NCBI RefSeq assembly: GCF_009389715.1 | Contig: NC_052400.1 | Span: 22,413,674-22,477,673 of the forward strand | Source: Phoenix dactylifera | Taxonomy: Eukaryota > Streptophyta > Magnoliopsida > Arecales > Arecaceae | Reading direction: 5' to 3' | DNA length: 64,000 nucleotides | In this document: piece after piece, positions 1 through 10,540 of the stretch | Layout: every line of letters starts with the position of its first letter | Numbering within the stretch: position 1 is the stretch's first letter | Position numbers and translations under genes: made by a program | The notes under the pieces: generated by a model | The model's input: the letters and a program-made list of their open reading frames with translations, nothing else | Told to the model about the DNA's origin: nothing | Database searches by the model: none

Positions 1-1012
1 CTAGAATTTTCAAAGTGATGAGAAAAATGAATTAGAAGAACCATAGCTTAGAAGCCTTGTTGTCCCTTTAATAAAATTATTGAGAATAATGGTTGAATCA
101 AAATAATTGGAGATGATTGAATAAGTGATGTATTGGTTTCATTAAGAAAAACATTTAGATTAATTTAACTGAGGTAAGCTAATTAAAGAAAACAAGGGTT
201 CTCAGTCAGTCATATTTGTGTGGCTATTCATAGGAGAACTATGTAGATGCTGATGTTCTTGATTGACTGGGACAATCAAGAGAAAATCCACTAGAAAAGC
301 AATTCTGTCCTAGTCTATGCTTGCCCTTCTTAATGTTCTTTGCAGTTAGTTACTACAACAAGCAGTTATTCTTACTGATTGGCACATGGAATCGGCCTGT
401 CGATTTTTCAAGGCGAATGGCAAGTAAACAATCGATCATGCCTACTTTTTGTGCACATTAAGTTCATTAACTGATGCGGTAATATTATTGAAAATATTGT
501 ATGTCTGGCTAGCACAATGGCATCATAAGCAAGCATGGTGAGCTGCAGGAGATAGTTTCCGCGGCTGTTCTAGTTAGAAGTTTCTTGTTCTTTTCCTTTT
601 ACATGATGAACATTGAAAAGCCCATGGTTTCCCTTCATCAACGGCAAAGCAGCTTCATCCCAGGGTGTTATAGATCGTGTCCTATGTCCTACTTGTTTAA
701 TATTCTGCACTGAATAGCTTATGCAGCGTGCATCGAAAATATGGGTGTGTTTTCGAGTTCTTTGCTGTTTCTGCTTTCTTGACACCATTGGTTGTTGGTT
801 TTCTGTCTTGAATTCCTTGGTTTGAGGGAACACCGTGCTCGGTGTACTGCGATACGTTTCTCTTGTTATGTATGTGTATCTAGTTCTGATTGCCATGACA
901 GAGGACATGATTTTCATTGATCCATCAGCATTCTGTTGATCCGGTTAGGTGCTTCAATGCTAATTACATCCGTCTAGTTGACATCTCATGTTGAAATTTT
1001 TGATCTATGCAG
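1..1012 (+). other. Intron 1 of the SAGL1-type gene (3' part)
   Basis: No credible exon is visible here. The stretch is AT-rich with T-rich runs and ends in the pyrimidine-poor but usable acceptor TATGCAG at 1006-1012. It is interpreted as the downstream part of a long first intron whose donor lies outside the window. The short reading frames on both strands do not resemble any protein I know. Confidence 0.6.
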
Positions 1013-2257
1013 GTGGATAGCTCGGCATGCCTCTGCCGAGTAGACGCAGGCTTGAAAACCGTTGCTGGGGCTAAGAAATTTGTCCCAGGATCCAAGCTCT
1101 GCATTCAGCCGAGCATCAAAGCATCCATCCATCCATCCAAGCCCAGGGCAGCACGAGGAGACCGGAACCGCAGCCAGTCTCCTCTGCTGCCCGGCCTCCC
1201 TGATGACCTTGCGATAGCGTGCCTGATCCGCGTCCCACGAGCCGAGCACCGCAAGTTAAGGCTAGTCTGCAAGAGGTGGTACCGTCTTTTGGCTGGCAAC
1301 TATTTCTACTCCCTCCGCAAGAGCCTTGGAATCGCAGAGGAATGGATCTATGTCATCAAAAGAGATCGGGATGGTCGGATCTCATGGGATGCCTTCGATC
1401 CTGTATACCATCTCTGGCATCCTCTGCCACCCATTCCAGGAGAGTACTCTGGAGCCCTTGGATTTGGGTGTGCCGTCTTAAGCGGCTGCCATCTATACTT
1501 GTTCGGGGGTAAGGATCCGCAGAAGGGGTCCATGAGACGGGTCATCTTCTACAGCGCCAGAACCAACAAATGGCACCGGGCTCCTGACATGCTGCGGCGG
1601 CGGCACTTCTTCGGCTCCTGTGTGATGAACAACTGCTTGTATGTGGCCGGCGGGGAGAGCGAAGGCTTCCATCACTCTCTCAGATCGGCGGAGGTCTACG
1701 ATCCGAACAAGAACCGCTGGGCCTTCATAGCGGACATGAGCACCGCAATGGTCCCGTTCATCGGGGTTGTCTACGAGGGGAAGTGGTTCCTCAAAGGGCT
1801 TGGCTCCCAGCGACAGGTCCTCAGCGAGGTGTATGTTCCAGAAGCTGACGGCTGGTACCCAGCGTTCGACGGCATGGTAACTGGATGGAGGAACCCAAGT
1901 GTTTGCTTGAATGGCCGGCTCTATTCTCTCGATTGCGAGGATGGTTGCAGGCTAAGAGTGTACGATGGGGCTACGGACTCCTGGAGCAAACACATCGACA
2001 GCAAGATGCACCTGGGGAGTTCTCGAGCTCTAGAAGCAGCTGCCCTCGTCCCTCTTGATGGGAAGCTGTGCATCGTCCGAAACAACATGAGCATTACTGT
2101 TGCGGATGTTGCAGGGAAGGACGGCGGGGATCTGCGCTGGGAGACGATTGCGGGCAAAGGGCAACTCAAGACGTTCGTCACCAATTTGTGGTCTAGCGTT
2201 GCAGGCCGTAGCCGTCTCAAGAGTCACATCGTCCACTGTCAGGTCCTTCAGGCCTAG
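1013..2257 (+). CDS. SAGL1: F-box/kelch-repeat protein, SAGL1 (At1g55270) type, last exon; 5' exon outside window
   Basis: An open frame of 414 codons runs from a splice acceptor (TATGCAG, AG at 1011-1012) to TAG at 2255-2257. It begins in phase 0 with VDSSACLCRVDAGLKT, which matches the family's second exon, so the nearby ATG at 1007 is intronic. Next comes an F-box near exon residues 56-98 (core LPGLPDDLAIACLIRVP, then LRLVCKRWYRLL). About four kelch units follow, with markers LYLFGGKD, LYVAGGES and SAEVYDPNKNRW, and the conserved C-terminus SHIVHCQVLQA. From family knowledge, such F-box/kelch proteins are the substrate-binding subunit of SCF ubiquitin ligases; Arabidopsis SAGL1 targets wax-biosynthesis CER3 and phenylalanine ammonia-lyases. 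The first exon (about 25 residues in Arabidopsis) is not recognisable in 1-1012 and presumably lies left of the window. The exon looks intact. Orthology is inferred from remembered sequence similarity across the whole exon. Confidence 0.95.
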   Translation: MDSSACLCRVDAGLKTVAGAKKFVPGSKLCIQPSIKASIHPSKPRAARGDRNRSQSPLLPGLPDDLAIACLIRVPRAEHRKLRLVCKRWYRLLAGNYFYSLRKSLGIAEEWIYVIKRDRDGRISWDAFDPVYHLWHPLPPIPGEYSGALGFGCAVLSGCHLYLFGGKDPQKGSMRRVIFYSARTNKWHRAPDMLRRRHFFGSCVMNNCLYVAGGESEGFHHSLRSAEVYDPNKNRWAFIADMSTAMVPFIGVVYEGKWFLKGLGSQRQVLSEVYVPEADGWYPAFDGMVTGWRNPSVCLNGRLYSLDCEDGCRLRVYDGATDSWSKHIDSKMHLGSSRALEAAALVPLDGKLCIVRNNMSITVADVAGKDGGDLRWETIAGKGQLKTFVTNLWSSVAGRSRLKSHIVHCQVLQA

Positions 2258-2895
2258 AAGGAACAAATCCTCGAGCATGCATGCGGCGATATGGTCTCTA
2301 TTCTTTTGCTTTTCACCTGGCACTCTGGCAGCCGCGAAGCAAGCTTTCGGAGCATGTTGCAATTAGTAACATGTTTACTGCTATACCGAGCCTCCTGTAT
2401 TATACGACTTCCCCTCTGTTCGGAATTATATTAAACCTATAGAAAATAGTAAGCGCGATGGGAGTCATTGATTGTTGAGACGCCATGAAGGATTCATCAG
2501 GCCTTTACCTTTCAAACTTGAGCCTGTTTTGTGGCTTGTCTGAGATGTGGACTGTGCTGCTTCGCTTTCGATAACACAGCATCCAAATTGAAGATCCGAG
2601 CCACCGGTCATAATTTATGTCCCTAAAAACATCAGATTATAAATCATATATCTTAGTGGTCTTTTTACTCTATACACTTTTGTAGTGTACTAAAATGTAT
2701 ATAAAGTATTTAAATTGATGGTCTATCTTATTGATTATGATCCGGACATGTTTTATGATATATATAGATTGGAAATAGTAATTTTTAATACTTAGATTGT
2801 AGCAAAATATAGTTTTATACCGCTTTAACTATTCATAGTTGTATGTGTGTATTTTTCGAAGGAGGAAGGTATCTACCCTTTCTGATTGTAGTGTG

Positions 2896-2919
2896 TATAT
2901 ATATATATATATATATATA
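2896..2919. repeat. (TA)n microsatellite
   Basis: About twelve uninterrupted TA units in intergenic AT-rich DNA. Confidence 0.9.
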
Positions 2920-3665
2920 ACATATATAAATTGAAAATCAATAGATTTTAATGCTTATAATATTGTTTATTTTTGCATTCATTTGGTACATTGGCAGAAA
3001 TTATGAGTGTTTAGCGGATTTGAGAATTGGTGTACATGATACCCCCTTGCCATGGGAAGGGATTACTATGAATAGTTTTGCTTTAGAAGAAGATATTATA
3101 CCGTGGATGTTGAAATGAGATGATATGTGGAGTCTTGTTGTGACTAGGTGAGTGGCATATAGGGGTTTTAACATAAAAAGCTTTTTCCACCAAGCGGCAC
3201 AAAATATGGAATTATGGTTAACCTGTTTGACAAAATTAAATCCAATGGAAACTATCCTCATGTATTATTACCTTCTTGTTGCATTTTGTGCTTAGCTACA
3301 ATACCGACATGAAACTTGAGATTGATCGGATGGTATGCGAAGCATGCTTGGCTACCCTATGTAGGGCAACAATGCCTAATTATTAGAGAAACTGTAGCAT
3401 TCATTAGGTGCTTTTTGTTGAATGAATTTATGTGCATCGAGCTATCAAGATCGAAGATGATGGCAACCTTGTGCAACAAAACAATTTTTGAAATTCAACT
3501 TGGGGCGCTTGGGTGTACATAAGGAATTTTATCAAATATTGCTAAGATGGATTCTACAAATTTGATTTCCTCAACTCACATGGATAATGTAGTTCGGGTT
3601 TGTATTGACTCGTCGAAATCCCTGGTTCACTTGGATCATTGAAAATTTGAATAAATTAAGTCTTT

Positions 3666-3686
3666 TATATATATATATATATATAT
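3666..3686. repeat. (TA)n microsatellite
   Basis: About ten TA units followed by a run of T. Confidence 0.9.
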
Positions 3687-4362
3687 TTTTTTTTCTTGGA
3701 AGGCTGAAGGCTACAATATTCCATTTCATTTTCTCGACACAATTTAAGACATCTCTTAATAAACTTATTTATTTGTACAAGACAGAGACATGATCAATAC
3801 ATATCATTATTTGATGGAACGAACTGTACAGCAAATACTCATTTGCATCAGCATTCAATGTTTGTTCAGACATGCAAAGCATACCCTTTTACACTCCTCT
3901 TTCTCTGGCCTTGTCATGATGCTTCAAACAAGGCTAAATTCTGATATGATTTCATTCCTTCGAACTAAATAATTGGCGACTAGCCATCACAAAGAAACAA
4001 AGAATATAACAACAGCATCATATATATAAATGTGTTGATTATCATAATAAACCATCAATTGTTACCTTCATAGAAAAATTTGATGTTGAATAGATGAGGC
4101 TGGGTTGGAAGTGCATTTATTTGTGTTCCTGGGAAGCTCGTATTGGTTAATGTTTGCCCTAGCCGTTAACCAAATCCGGCCTAAATTCGGATCGGCCGAG
4201 TCCAAGTTGCACCCCTTATCCATCCCATATCTGGTGCGACCACCCGCACCTGCACCCGCTATTTAACGAACGAGAGCGACTCGAAAAAAACTGAAAAAAG
4301 GATAATAGGGTTCAATCACCCCTCGTCACTTCACTCTCTTTCTGCTTCACGTTTAGGGCTAC

Positions 4363-4380
4363 GGTTAGGGTTAGGGTTTC
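4363..4380 (+). promoter_or_regulatory. Telo-box (interstitial telomere motif) in the Alba gene leader
   Basis: The motif GGTTAGGGTTAGGGTTTC lies 61 bases before the Alba start codon, just upstream of the CT tract. Short telo-boxes near transcription starts are typical of plant genes for translation and ribosome biogenesis, where they act as promoter elements with partner motifs. The regulatory role here is inferred from that precedent. Confidence 0.6.
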
Positions 4381-4385
4381 GGTTG

Positions 4386-4386
<1 letters not shown>

Positions 4387-4425
<39 letters not shown>
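4387..4425 (+). repeat. (CT)n tract in 5' leader
   Basis: Nearly twenty CT units end 15 bases before the Alba ATG. CT-rich leaders are common in plant 5' UTRs. This one is long enough to be a length-polymorphic microsatellite. Confidence 0.9.
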
Positions 4426-4428
<3 letters not shown>

Positions 4429-4440
4429 TCAAATCCTCCC

Positions 4441-7400
4441 ATGGAGGAGATCACAGAGGGGGTGAACAATCTTAGCGTCACTGATTTGAACAAGAAGAAT
4501 CGGATCCAGGTCTCTAATACCAAGAAGCCGCTCTTCTTCTACGTCAACCTAGCAAAGGTATATTTTTTTTACGAACGAAATAAAAAAAGGAAAACGTAAT
4601 TTTATTGCACCATTAAACCCTACCCTAGTTTATCTGTTTCACAGTCGATGGTATCTCGATGTCGGTTTTTTTTGAAGTTTGTCTAAGTTGTTTTCTGTTG
4701 TTTATGGTGAAATCCGTTAATTTCTTGTTGGTGTCGCCGGTTCGAGTTTTGTTCTGACTGCTGTGTTGTGGGCATCTTCCCCCTACGAAGCTTGGGTTTT
4801 GGGTCATTAATATCCAGTAATTTCTTTAAATCTTTAGCTTGAAATTGATTCCTTTTGTTACCTTCCACCAATCTTGTTACTGTTCACATACTTAATAGTA
4901 TGATTAATCCCTGAGCCTGGCCATAACCCGTCCCTTTCGCGGTCCAATCTTTGGGTAAGAATTGGGTTATTCTCTATCGCTTCTGGTTTCCAAGTTGATT
5001 TCTTCGGTTACATGTCCCCTGTCTTTGAGTGGTGAGGTGAAGAGGCGACTCGAAAGATGTAGTTGGGGGATTTACTTTCGTTGTCAGGGCATTTTCTGGC
5101 AAAACCGTTCGTTTGTGTTGCTTGGCATCCGAGTTTATGATTCAGTTTCCTCCTTTTGCTTGCAGATCATGTGTTTTGAGTCTTTGTTGTAAGGAGTTTT
5201 CATTTCATTTTTGGCCTGCTCAAGCAAGTTGTTTTGTTTTTCTGATTGCCTTCCTGCGTATCAAAAAAAGAGGTAGTACCAGAGATATGGTTGGGGATTG
5301 AGTTTTGGTTCAATATCTGATAACTGGAGCATAGGGCTAGTGATCTGCATATTGATGGGATTTATTGTTTTTCTGTGATTATCTCTGCAATATTTATTTT
5401 TCCCTTTTAAATTAGCTGGTTTTTATGAGATTGGTGCTTATCTGTGAATGCAGAGGTATATGCAACAGCATGACGAAGTCGAGCTTTCAGCTCTTGGAAT
5501 GGGTAGTGTTTCTAGCCGCTCCTCCCCCTTTCTATGCCGGATTATGCGTTCTAGGACAAATACAAGCAATTATCTTATATTTGTGATTTCTCTTATTTTC
5601 ACTTTTTTTATAGTTATTTTTAATACGTGAAATCTGTTATTTGAAAAGAGGTTAACATATGTATTTACATATGTATGAAATTTGTTGACAATTTGTAGTA
5701 TTTATATGCAATGATCATGTCATTCTGATTGTTAGGAACTACGAAAATGAAATTTTTGTTGATGTTGTTTCTTGAATTTTAGAAAATGGATTGCTTTGGA
5801 AAATGTGAGACCTTTAAAAACTGAAGTTACTCATTGAATTCATGCTTGTCAAGGCCCTTTTAGCCTTTGATGGATTTTGGTGTCATCATTATTATAAATG
5901 ATGTGAAGATGAAAAATGTTTTATTTTTTCCTCTTTTTTTTTATTTGTACACATTCGTGCTCTGGGCAATGTGCAACAATTATGTTATGAACCTCTGTAT
6001 GTTTTCTTTCAGAAGACATGAGACAATCCAAAAGGCACTTGATCATGATCAAATTTGTAAGCTTACTTGGGTATTGAGCTCATGTTAACTGCATGTAAAT
6101 ATTTTATTTTTTAAAACTTCTTCATTAGCAATAAAACAAGATATTCTATGATTCTGTGTGTCGTATAAATGCTGTCCTCTTCAGATTTTATTAATATCTA
6201 GACTATACACTAGTGTTGTTTAACAAAATCTTGGCTGATCATTTGAAGGCGGATGTGTTCTTTTGACTTGATAGCCCTTCCCAATTATGTGAGGAATCTC
6301 ATTTTCATCACAGATGATTTCATATGTAAATGTTTCCGAGAGTTGTCTGTGAATATACCTACTTTCCATTTTCTACCACTTCGACATGGAATTTGTTGTA
6401 CTTCTTAATCATATTTTATTCCTGCCATTTTTCTAATCACGTGCATATCTGGGTGCTTATTCATATACACATACAGTTAATTGGGTGCACGCATTTGCAT
6501 GTGGATGCATGAGCTTGTTTGCTTAGTTGGTATGCAGGAGATGCTCTGCTTGTGCTTTTATATGTTGTACTGAAGGCCCTTAACGATATACAATCAATAA
6601 TTTGTTTATACCTTCTTAAGGAAGGAATTGCTTGGTGGAATTAAGTGTGTTAATAACAAAAGTTTTCTTGTTTACATGATAAAGTCATGAAAGCACTAAG
6701 ATCAATCATGGACAATTTTAAATATTGGTTATGATTCTTTCAAGAAAGATCTGGAGGCAAGTTGAACATCTTGGCTGTGCTTTTAGCATTGTACAATGAA
6801 GGGAGAAGCAGCATATTTGGGGTTGGAAATGGAATTGCTTGGAGGCTCTATTCAAATGTAATGAGGCTTATTGTTGGGCAGCTGTTAGGTTTCAATGGAT
6901 TCAGGGTTTGCTAACTTGCTTCTCTGGGTTGCTTATGCTGAAAACATGTTGATCTTAGCAGGTTTCTCTTTGATTTCTAGATAACATTTATTTTTGTGCT
7001 AGCTTGTACACATTTTTTAGCTTATCTTCCCATTATATTTGGTCATCTTCTTTCCTATATTCTAGGCGACATCTGGGCATTTCACCTGCTATCAGTGATT
7101 CTGAAGGCTGATGTACAAATTGAATCATCTGTTCTGTTCTACTGTTCGTTAAATTGTTCTACTATATTTTGCTTCATTAGATGCTAGATCATCATAAATT
7201 TTAGGTTTATTTTTATCTACATGGCTACTTTGGTATATGGCTTTCTTTCCCCCTTGTTAGACTTCATGTTTTCTAGTTGATTATGTAGGCATGCATGATG
7301 TAATGATATACTCTTTCCTGCATCCCCTTGGTTAGGTCCAATGTCAATTTATCTTCTATGATCACTTCTGTTCTGATGCTTCTTGGTTCGGTAGTTTTAG

Positions 7401-8770
7401 AATAGAAGAATGAGACTATTAATTGTAGAACTGGCTTTTAAAGATTGGATATGATATCTTTGATTAACTTCAACTTGTTATTCCTCTTATCTTGTGCTCG
7501 TCTGTAGACTGTGCTTTGTGGTTGACAAATAGACTATCCTTGCTTTTGTCTGCCTGTTATGCTGAAAATAGTTAATTTTCTTTGAATCCATTCTGATTTC
7601 AATTATTGATTGGATTGAACAAGTAATCAGTAACCACCAAAACTGATCATAGATCAGATCGAAGTTTCAAAGTGGAACTAAGATGTGTTCGTTTTAAAGT
7701 GATATAAGGTGAGAGAATTAGGTAATTTTTTTTGCTCGCATGTCCCATTTAGTGCTGCGACATTTTGAAGCTGAATTCTGTTGGAGGTTTCAAAGAGAGC
7801 CTGTGTGTGATTCCCTTTGAGATTTTTGTAGGAAATGTAGAAAATGCTTGAGTAATTACAGTTGGGGAACTTTAGCTGGCATTGGTGGCATATTGCATGA
7901 CAAGCTAATCTATGAGCTATTACATTAATTGCCATTTCTACAACCTGCTGCTGACCGGACATTGCACCCTTTTTTTCTCATTTTGCCTCTGAGAATTTAT
8001 TGGTGGAGATGTTGGCTGGAGGCTAATACATTCTTCACATGTTTTATTTAAAACTAGTTAGCATGTAATCCGTACACAGACAATTAACATGGTTTTTCTG
8101 GACCTTATGCTGTTCTTGAGCCTTGGTTCTTTACATCACTTGCAGCATTAACATTGTTTGAAAAAGATTTTCTCGTATGCATTTTTGTAGTCTTTTAGAT
8201 TATTTTTAATGTTGTCAGGGACCCATGTGGACTTGCAATTTTTGTGTTCTAGTTAATGCACTTGCAATAATAACAATATATTTCAAGATTATGTAATTAA
8301 GCAATGTTGAATTTTTCAGCCATTGCAACCGTTGTGACTGTTGCGGAGATTCTGAAGAACAATGGTCTTGCTGTTGAGAAGAGTAGGATTCTTGCTTTTT
8401 ATGCCTCTTTTATTGTATGTTAAAGTGCTTGATGTTCTTGTTAATTTTCATTGAGAGCAGTATAGCCACACTTTTTGTGTATCAAAGTACATGACCATCA
8501 CTCTTAACTAGTTATTTATTTTTCCCCAAAATCTTTGTAGAGATTATGACATCTACTGTTGATATGAAGGATGAATCAAGGGGAAGACCCATCCAAAAAG
8601 CAAAGGTCAGATCTGATTGCAATGTTACATAAATGTGACTGTTATTTCGTTTATTGATTTGAGTCTCATGCCAGATTGAGATATTGTTGGGGAAGACAGA
8701 GAGCTTTGATGAATTGATGGCTGCTGCAGCAGAGGAGAGGGATGTGGCAGATGGCGAGGAGCAGAGCTGA
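4441..8770 (+). CDS. ALBA: Alba-domain DNA/RNA-binding protein (short plant Alba, ALBA1/2 type)
   Basis: Five exons splice in frame: 4441-4557, 5454-5502, 8320-8382, 8541-8605 and 8675-8770, giving 129 residues and TGA. The protein starts MEEITEGVNNLSVTDLNKKN, then enters the Alba fold (about residues 24-105). Landmarks are PLFFYVNLAKRYM, VELSALGMAIATVVTVAEIL, KIMTSTVDMKDESRGRP and IQKAKIEILLGKT, with an acidic tail. Length and landmarks match the short plant Alba proteins of about 130 residues. Family knowledge: Alba proteins bind RNA, DNA and R-loops, often as heterodimers, in nucleus and cytoplasm. Intron 2 is long (about 2.8 kb). The ATG follows a telo-box and CT tract and is the first in-frame start of the conserved N-terminus. 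All junctions are GT-AG. The gene looks complete and intact. Confidence 0.95.
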
Positions 8771-10540
8771 AGAAATAGATACCTTTTTCTTATTTGTTTT
8801 TCTGTTTGGTATGCCAGTTTTGTTTGTTTTCCAGGGTATTAGATTGTCCATGATTATGAATTAAGATCGCTGCTGTATGCTTTCCTCGTAAGCTCTCGTT
8901 TTATCATTGTGGTTGCCTTGTAGAGATTGGATCGAAAGGTCTTTTAATCTTCAAGTATGTTAGATTTACCGTGGAAAAATTCATAAGAGAGATGTGATTC
9001 AAACCTGTGGCTGGGTGTTCATATACTCTGCTAATGCTGTGCGCTTTAAGCTTGAACTAAGCCCTAAACGAAGAGCCATGACGCTGGGATGTCTCGTGAT
9101 TCCATAAAAAATTTATTCTAGATGAAAGAAAAATTCTAAAACTCATTTTATGAAAATCAAAAGATCAGCCGCGTAAGTTGGGCTTGATGGTGGCACGATC
9201 GAATCTATCACGCTCGGTTATTGATTGCAGCCGGGTGATGCTGGAAGTCAACGACACGCATCATGACCGATAATTAGCACGTTTTTAATCTAAAAGTGAA
9301 TTGGCTCCTTCGCAATGCTGTCACGTTCTTGGCTATGTACGCTGCTGCAATGGAGGGGTGATAGTATTCAGACAATTTCATTTGCAACGAAGGGATCTTG
9401 ATGGGAGCTAACCTGACTGAAGTTAAACAGGCATTTAGAATGAACCGTGATCTCCCTGTAGGCTTGTTTGTTGCATTGAATTTTAGTGGTCGCTGGCTTG
9501 CTGTTCTGAACCCTAGGTCAAGTTGGAAAGGTTTGGACTAATTGAGCGGTCTCATGGAGGCTAGCTTATGACGGTCGCGCAGCCCTTAAAGACAACATTA
9601 TAGGGAATAATTCGGCTGTGGTGGGATTCAGCTTATAATGGGAGTAGACTCGCTGCGATGCGGAAGCGGAAGGGCACTTCTCCCCATCCCTCTAATAATC
9701 CCGAGAAGCATGGTGGCGGCGGCGGCGGCGGCGGCAGAGCCAGCAAGATTGTGGAAAGAAGAAAAGGCCTGGACCCACCCAGCCATGCCCTTGCCTTGAT
9801 GGACTTACAAAGACCATCACAAACTGCCTTACCCTTCCCTCCCTCAACCACATCTAATGGTTGGGTGCATCCCACCTTGACGAATCAATCAATGGGCATG
9901 GAGATGGCAGAGGCATCAATAGGCATCGAAATGGCACGGACCCCGAAGCAGCAACAAGATAAGATGTTTCGGGAGAAAGGGCAATAAAGGACAACCATTG
10001 CTGAAGTTATTTTTTTGGCAGAAATTGTTGAAATTATTGTCCGTCGCATTTTCACTGAAACCCATCGGCCTGCTAGCGAGCGACGTGAACTGATTCATCG
10101 TTGAAACCAAATAATAGAATAACATACTATAGGGTGCTCTTGCAGTCATAAAAAGAAGCAGAAACTCCTGACAAAAAATAAATAAATAAAAAGAAAAGAA
10201 AAGCAGAAACTGCACAAATAAGCAGTCAAGATTGCTACCCTAACACTTCTTTGCCATGGTTTAATACCATACCTTTCTCTGGTCATCTCTTTGTCCGTCC
10301 AAAAACCAGTTCTTTCAACAGTTTACGCTTTTTTCTTTTCACTACAAAACTAAAAACCAAAAACAAAGGGCCAAAAAAAAAAGCCTAGATAAGAACCTGA
10401 ACCTTATTGTCAGCACTCAAAAACATCAGAGTTTCAAGAACAGAATTTTAAGAGGCACATAAAAGAACCTAGGCTAGGGCCAAAAATCTGAAATTTCGGC
10501 TTTGACTGGCGAACCTTATTGCTGAAGGGAACCGTTGAAA
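8771..10540. other. Convergent intergenic region with both 3' UTRs
   Basis: This region lies between the Alba stop and the BT1 stop on the opposite strand, so the two genes converge. The probable Alba 3' UTR covers about 8771-8990, and the BT1 3' UTR is probably the A-rich stretch about 10220-10540. Between them is moderately GC-rich spacer with a (GGC)n run at about 9714-9734. An open frame of 109 codons across that run has no recognisable domain and is not called. Confidence 0.5.

Larger units (their letters stand above)
2258..4330. other. 3' UTR of SAGL1-type gene and intergenic spacer
   Basis: The first ~180 bases are probably the 3' UTR; an AT-rich segment around 2425-2445 could carry the polyadenylation signal. 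Beyond this is AT-rich intergenic DNA with two TA microsatellites (2896-2919 and 3666-3686). Near 4205-4225 there is a GTTGCACCCCTTA motif resembling a hAT-type MITE end, but I found no partner. The short frames between 3000 and 4000 are not convincing genes. Confidence 0.5.

Noticed and set aside
1007-1012. ATG just before the SAGL1-type exon as a start codon
   Set aside because: It lies inside a splice acceptor, and family members carry about 25 further residues upstream joined exactly at the following GTG, so it is intronic.
9658-9987. 109-codon frame with a poly-Gly run
   Set aside because: The length is supported mainly by the GGC repeat, the opposite strand is equally open, and it lies between two convergent 3' UTRs.
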